In this document: positions 52,653-56,042 of the stretch, in pieces
Position numbering within the stretch: the stretch's first letter is position 1
Layout: each line of letters opens with the position of its first letter
Origin: Rhodocyclaceae bacterium
GTDB taxonomy: Bacteria; Pseudomonadota; Gammaproteobacteria; Burkholderiales; Rhodocyclaceae
Length of the DNA: 56,042 nucleotides
Reading direction: 5' to 3'
Assembly: GCA_003963315.1 (NCBI GenBank)
Contig: RXJP01000031.1
Location: 1-56,042 of the forward strand
Translations under genes and position numbers: made by a program
The notes under the pieces: model-generated
What the model saw: only the letters and a program-made list of their open reading frames with translations
What the model was told of the DNA's origin: nothing
Databases searched by the model: none

Positions 52653-55378
52653 GTAGCTGGGGTATTGTCTTGGCAGCGCTGGGTTACTTGGCCCTGCTGT
52701 TCTTTATCGCCTACAAGGCGGACCGTCGGGCCGATGCGGGCCGTTCAGTGATCAACAGCCCTTCCGTTTACGCCCTTTCCCTTGCCGTGTATTGCACGAC
52801 CTGGACTTACTACGGCAGCGTCGGCCGGGCGGCCACTTCGGGCATCAATTTTCTCCCCGTCTACCTAGGGCCCACGCTGCTTTTCACCCTGGGGGGGGTG
52901 GTACTGCAAAAGATCATCCGTGTGGTGAAGGCCAACCGCATTACTTCCATTGCCGACTTCATCGCCTCCCGTTACGGTAAAAGCCATTTGATCGGCGGAT
53001 TGGTCACGGTGATCGCGGTAATCGGCATAGTGCCGTACATCGCCCTACAGCTCAAAGCCGTTTCCAGCAGTTTCGATCTACTCGCCCGCTACCCTCTACT
53101 TATTCCCCCTCTCCGGGACGGCAGCCTATCCTTCCTCACCGACAGCGCACTTTATGTGGCCCTGGCACTGGCGGCTTTCACCATCGTCTTCGGCACCCGC
53201 CATCTGGACGCCACGGAGCGCCACGAAGGCATGGTGGCCGCCATCGCAGCCGAATCACTGGTGAAACTGTTGGCCTTTCTCGCCGTGGGTATCTATGTCA
53301 CCTACGGTATCCACAACGGTTTCGCCGACGTATTCAACCAGGCCCGGGGCGAAGCCCTGCTCGATGCCCTACGGGTCAACCGGGACAGCGCGGCGAGCTA
53401 CGGCGGCTGGTTCTCCCTCACTCTTCTTGCCATGCTGGCAGCGCTGCTGCTGCCGCGCCAGTTCCAAATCACCGTTATCGAGAATGTGAACGAAGATCAC
53501 CTGCGGCGTGCCATGTGGATGTTCCCGGCCTATCTGTTCGCCATCAATATTTTCGTGCTGCCCATCACCTTCAGCGGCGTCATGGAATTCGGTCTGGGCC
53601 TGGATACGGATACGTTTGTCCTCACCCTGCCCATGGCCCACCACCTGCCCTGGCTGGCCCTGCTGGTTTTTCTCGGCGGTTTGGCTGCTGCCACCGGCAT
53701 GGTCATTGTGGAAACTATCGCCTTGTCCACGATGGTCTGCAACGACCTGGTCATGCCGGTCCTGCTTCGCTTGCGGCCCCAGTGGCTGCAAGCGAAGCAG
53801 GACTTGACCGGCCTGCTGCTCAACATCCGCCGTGGCGCCATTGTGCTGATCCTGTTGCTCGGCTATCTCTATTTCCGCCTTGCCGGCGAAGCCTATGCCC
53901 TGGTGGCCATCGGCCTCATCTCCTTCGCCGCCGTCGTCCAGTTCGGGCCGGTATTGCTGGGTGGGCTGTATTGGAAAGGCGGTACCCGCCCCGGGGCGCT
54001 GGCCGGCTTGATCGCGGGCTTCGGGGTGTGGACCTATACACTGCTGCTGCCCTCCTTCGCCAAGTCGGGCTGGCTGTCGGAAACCTTCCTCACCCAAGGC
54101 CCCTGGCAGATTGCCCTGCTGCGCCCCCAGCAATTGCTCGGCCTAACGGGACTCGATGAAATCACCCATTGCCTTATTTGGAGCATGCTGGCCAATATGG
54201 GGGCTTACATTGCTGTATCCCTGCTGCGGATGCCCAACGCCATCGAGGCAGAACAGGCTATCCGTTTCGTGGACAACAAACAGTCCTTGCGCCCTGGCAA
54301 TCTGCGCGCCAGCGCGGCCGACCTGCTGCCCCTTGCCAGCCGCTTCCTCGGCGCAGACAAAGCCAACGAAGCTTTCACCCGCTATGCCCAGGAGCGTGGC
54401 GTTGGTGATATCGAAGCGCTGCCTGCTGATGCAGATTTGACGTATTTCGCGGAAACCTTGTTGGCCGGCGCCATCGGCTCGGCATCGGCAAGGGTGATGA
54501 TCGCCACGGTGACGGAGGAAGGGGCGCCAGTGGGCATAGACGAAGTACTGCACATCCTTGATGAAGCCTCCCAGATTCGCGCCTATAGCCATCAACTTGA
54601 AGAACAATCCAAGGACTTGGAACGGGCCAGCCTCGAACTGCGCGCCGCCAATGAGCGACTGCAAGAGCTGGATCGCCTGAAAGACGACTTCATTTCCACG
54701 GTCACCCACGAACTGCGCACCCCGCTCACCGCCATCCGCGCCTTTGCTGAGATCCTCCATTCGGACCCCAAGGCTGACATTGAGGATCGCAAGCGCTTCC
54801 TTGGCATCATCCTCGTGGAAACCGAGAGACTGTCCCGCCTCATCAATCAAATCCTTGACCTGGCCAAACTGGAATCCGGCAGCGGCGGCTGGCGCATCGG
54901 CCCCTTGGACATCAGCGATGCGGTGCACGCCGCCATCAACGCCATCAGCCAACTGGCCCAGGACAAGCGCGTCGCCCTGGAGGAAGCCCTCCATGGCCCC
55001 TTCCCGATCATACAGGCGGACGGCGATCGGCTGATCCAGGTGCTGATCAATCTGCTCTCCAATGCGGTGAAATTCGTCCCGGCGGAAACGGGACGGATCA
55101 AGGTGGAAGCCTTTGTCTCGGACAAGGAAATACGCGTGGCAGTGGCGGACAACGGGCCCGGCATCCGACCCGAGGACCAGGAAATCATCTTCGAGAAATT
55201 CCGCCAGGGGGGCGGCAACATCCTCACCGGCAAACCCGAGGGCACCGGCCTGGGGCTCCCCATCAGCCGCCAGATCGTGACCCATTTCGGCGGCCGGCTG
55301 TGGGTGGAAAGCCAACTCGGGCAGGGGGCGACATTCTTCTTCACGCTACCCAGAACCGCCGAAGAAACAGCGGGATGA
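52649..55378 (+). CDS. Sodium/solute symporter-like sensor histidine kinase (CbrA-like)
   Basis: 909 aa from ATG 52649. About thirteen membrane helices form a solute:sodium symporter-type domain (1-500). A helical linker that may be a STAC-like domain (about 550-600) and a coiled coil (about 650-680) follow, then a kinase core with H687 in VTHELRTPL and ATPase motifs DNGPGIRP and GTGLGLPISRQ. CbrA family proteins sense or transport nutrients (histidine in Pseudomonas) and phosphorylate a partner regulator. Here the next gene is a single receiver domain, not the NtrC-like CbrB. A G8 run (52891-52898) codes LGGV. Confidence 0.9.
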   Translation: MSSWGIVLAALGYLALLFFIAYKADRRADAGRSVINSPSVYALSLAVYCTTWTYYGSVGRAATSGINFLPVYLGPTLLFTLGGVVLQKIIRVVKANRITSIADFIASRYGKSHLIGGLVTVIAVIGIVPYIALQLKAVSSSFDLLARYPLLIPPLRDGSLSFLTDSALYVALALAAFTIVFGTRHLDATERHEGMVAAIAAESLVKLLAFLAVGIYVTYGIHNGFADVFNQARGEALLDALRVNRDSAASYGGWFSLTLLAMLAALLLPRQFQITVIENVNEDHLRRAMWMFPAYLFAINIFVLPITFSGVMEFGLGLDTDTFVLTLPMAHHLPWLALLVFLGGLAAATGMVIVETIALSTMVCNDLVMPVLLRLRPQWLQAKQDLTGLLLNIRRGAIVLILLLGYLYFRLAGEAYALVAIGLISFAAVVQFGPVLLGGLYWKGGTRPGALAGLIAGFGVWTYTLLLPSFAKSGWLSETFLTQGPWQIALLRPQQLLGLTGLDEITHCLIWSMLANMGAYIAVSLLRMPNAIEAEQAIRFVDNKQSLRPGNLRASAADLLPLASRFLGADKANEAFTRYAQERGVGDIEALPADADLTYFAETLLAGAIGSASARVMIATVTEEGAPVGIDEVLHILDEASQIRAYSHQLEEQSKDLERASLELRAANERLQELDRLKDDFISTVTHELRTPLTAIRAFAEILHSDPKADIEDRKRFLGIILVETERLSRLINQILDLAKLESGSGGWRIGPLDISDAVHAAINAISQLAQDKRVALEEALHGPFPIIQADGDRLIQVLINLLSNAVKFVPAETGRIKVEAFVSDKEIRVAVADNGPGIRPEDQEIIFEKFRQGGGNILTGKPEGTGLGLPISRQIVTHFGGRLWVESQLGQGATFFFTLPRTAEETAG

Positions 55379-55452
55379 TGTCAGCCTGCGTTCAGTTCAC
55401 ACCCCCATAATTGATATCCGAAACATATAAAAATAGTGGAGGAACCCAGGCC

Positions 55453-55821
55453 ATGAACCCAAGAATCCTGATTGTGGACGACGAACCGAACATCGTCGTC
55501 TCCCTGGAGTATTTGATGAAAAAGGAAGGCTTCCAGGTAGCGGTGGCGGTGGACGGTGAAGAGGCCCTGGTCAAGATCGCCACCTTCAAGCCCGACTTGG
55601 TGTTGCTGGACGTGATGATGCCGAAGAAATCCGGCTATGAAGTCTGCCAGGAGATTCGCGCCAATCCCGAACAGGCAGGCATCAAGGTGATGATGCTCAC
55701 CGCCAAGGGGCGGGATACGGAAGTTGCCAAGGGGCTGGCCCTGGGTGCCGACGCCTATGTCACCAAACCTTTTTCCACCAAAGAACTGGTAGCCCAGGTC
55801 AAGGCCATGCTGGCGGCCTGA
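55453..55821 (+). CDS. Single-domain response regulator
   Basis: 122-aa receiver only: acidic pocket DDE (9-11), phospho-acceptor D53 (LLDVMMP), switch Thr in MLTAKG, and Lys in VTKPFS. GGAGGA upstream of the ATG at 55453. No output domain, so it acts by protein contact or phosphorelay with the upstream CbrA-like kinase, 74 bp away. Confidence 0.92.
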   Translation: MNPRILIVDDEPNIVVSLEYLMKKEGFQVAVAVDGEEALVKIATFKPDLVLLDVMMPKKSGYEVCQEIRANPEQAGIKVMMLTAKGRDTEVAKGLALGADAYVTKPFSTKELVAQVKAMLAA

Positions 55822-55824
55822 GAC

Positions 55825-56042
55825 ATGAACGCAAGAAAACGCTTCCTCCTCGCCACAGCAGTGCTCGGCCTGCTGATGACCGGGCCCTTCCTGGTCACGG
55901 CCGGCATCCTGATGCTGGACTTGAAAACCGAGGAGCGCACCCATCTTTTCGACATTCTCCTGCCGCGCCTGCCCATCGGCATCCTGATGACGGGGATAGG
56001 CTTCATCTTCGGCATGGCGGTACTGCGCCGCCTGTTCCAGCA
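55825..56042 (+). CDS. N-terminus of a membrane protein (truncated by window end)
   Basis: 72 complete codons open to the edge, ATG at 55825, 3 bp after the regulator. There are two hydrophobic segments (LLATAVLGLLMTGPFLVTAGILML and PIGILMTGIGFIFGMAVL) separated by a short charged loop, like a sensor or membrane-anchored enzyme head. In related genomes an exonuclease-type protein often follows this kinase-regulator pair; that is memory, not seen here. Confidence 0.65.
   Translation, partial: MNARKRFLLATAVLGLLMTGPFLVTAGILMLDLKTEERTHLFDILLPRLPIGILMTGIGFIFGMAVLRRLFQ

Overview
The window looks like a chromosomal segment of a GC-rich betaproteobacterium, probably of the Rhodocyclales/Sterolibacterium type. 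The clues are the ispB // rplU-rpmA-obgE-proB block, the pilS-pilR-ampD and hemA-prfA-prmC-grxD neighbourhoods, and a histone H1-like PAKKA-repeat protein beside nrdAB. This assignment is inferred from gene order and protein flavour, not from a database search.

Layout. (1) 1-16.9 kb is conserved core: histone-like protein, class Ia ribonucleotide reductase nrdA-nrdB with tandem NrdR boxes, ampD, the PilS/PilR two-component system, tRNA-Pro(CGG), ispB, divergent rplU-rpmA-obgE-proB behind a perfect sigma70 promoter, then grxD, prmC, prfA and hemA. (2) 17.0-52.1 kb is one large surface-polysaccharide (O-antigen or capsule type, Wzx/Wzy-dependent) locus, nearly all on the minus strand. (3) tRNA-Phe(GAA) closes the locus at 52.2 kb. 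After it come a CbrX-CbrA-like symporter/histidine-kinase pair, a stand-alone response regulator, and the start of a membrane protein cut by the window end.

The polysaccharide locus in order of transcription. wbpB-wbpD-wbpE make a 2,3-diacetamido sugar acid. legB-legC-legG-legI-acetyltransferase-ptmE-legF make a CMP-legionaminic-type nonulosonic acid through what looks like the GDP-linked route. An N-acetyl sugar amidotransferase/HisF/HisH triad (triad 2) follows. A lower-GC block then holds a GT-C-like membrane glycosyltransferase, a flippase-like membrane protein, a polyprenyl-phosphate-type GT2 and an epimerase. Opposite to these lies one acyltransferase-SGNH gene. Next come wzx, wzy, two Gfo/Idh/MocA oxidoreductases and an unrecognised glycosyltransferase-like protein. 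A second HisH/HisF/WbpG triad (triad 1), two GT4 glycosyltransferases, wbjB-wbjC-wbjD for UDP-L-FucNAc and a 4-reductase/epimerase complete it.

Main points for a second look. There are two complete, non-identical acetamidino-forming triads, whose HisF subunits have each lost a different catalytic Asp (position 11 in one, 130 in the other). A 10-G tract in wzy and a 9-G tract at the NAD-binding loop of the 34.9 kb epimerase could act as slippage switches. The cluster has no initiating sugar-phosphate transferase, no Wzz, no WbpA and no WbpI. A short repeat-like sequence appears to be inserted in frame in nrdA. No insertion sequences, CRISPR arrays or phage genes were seen.
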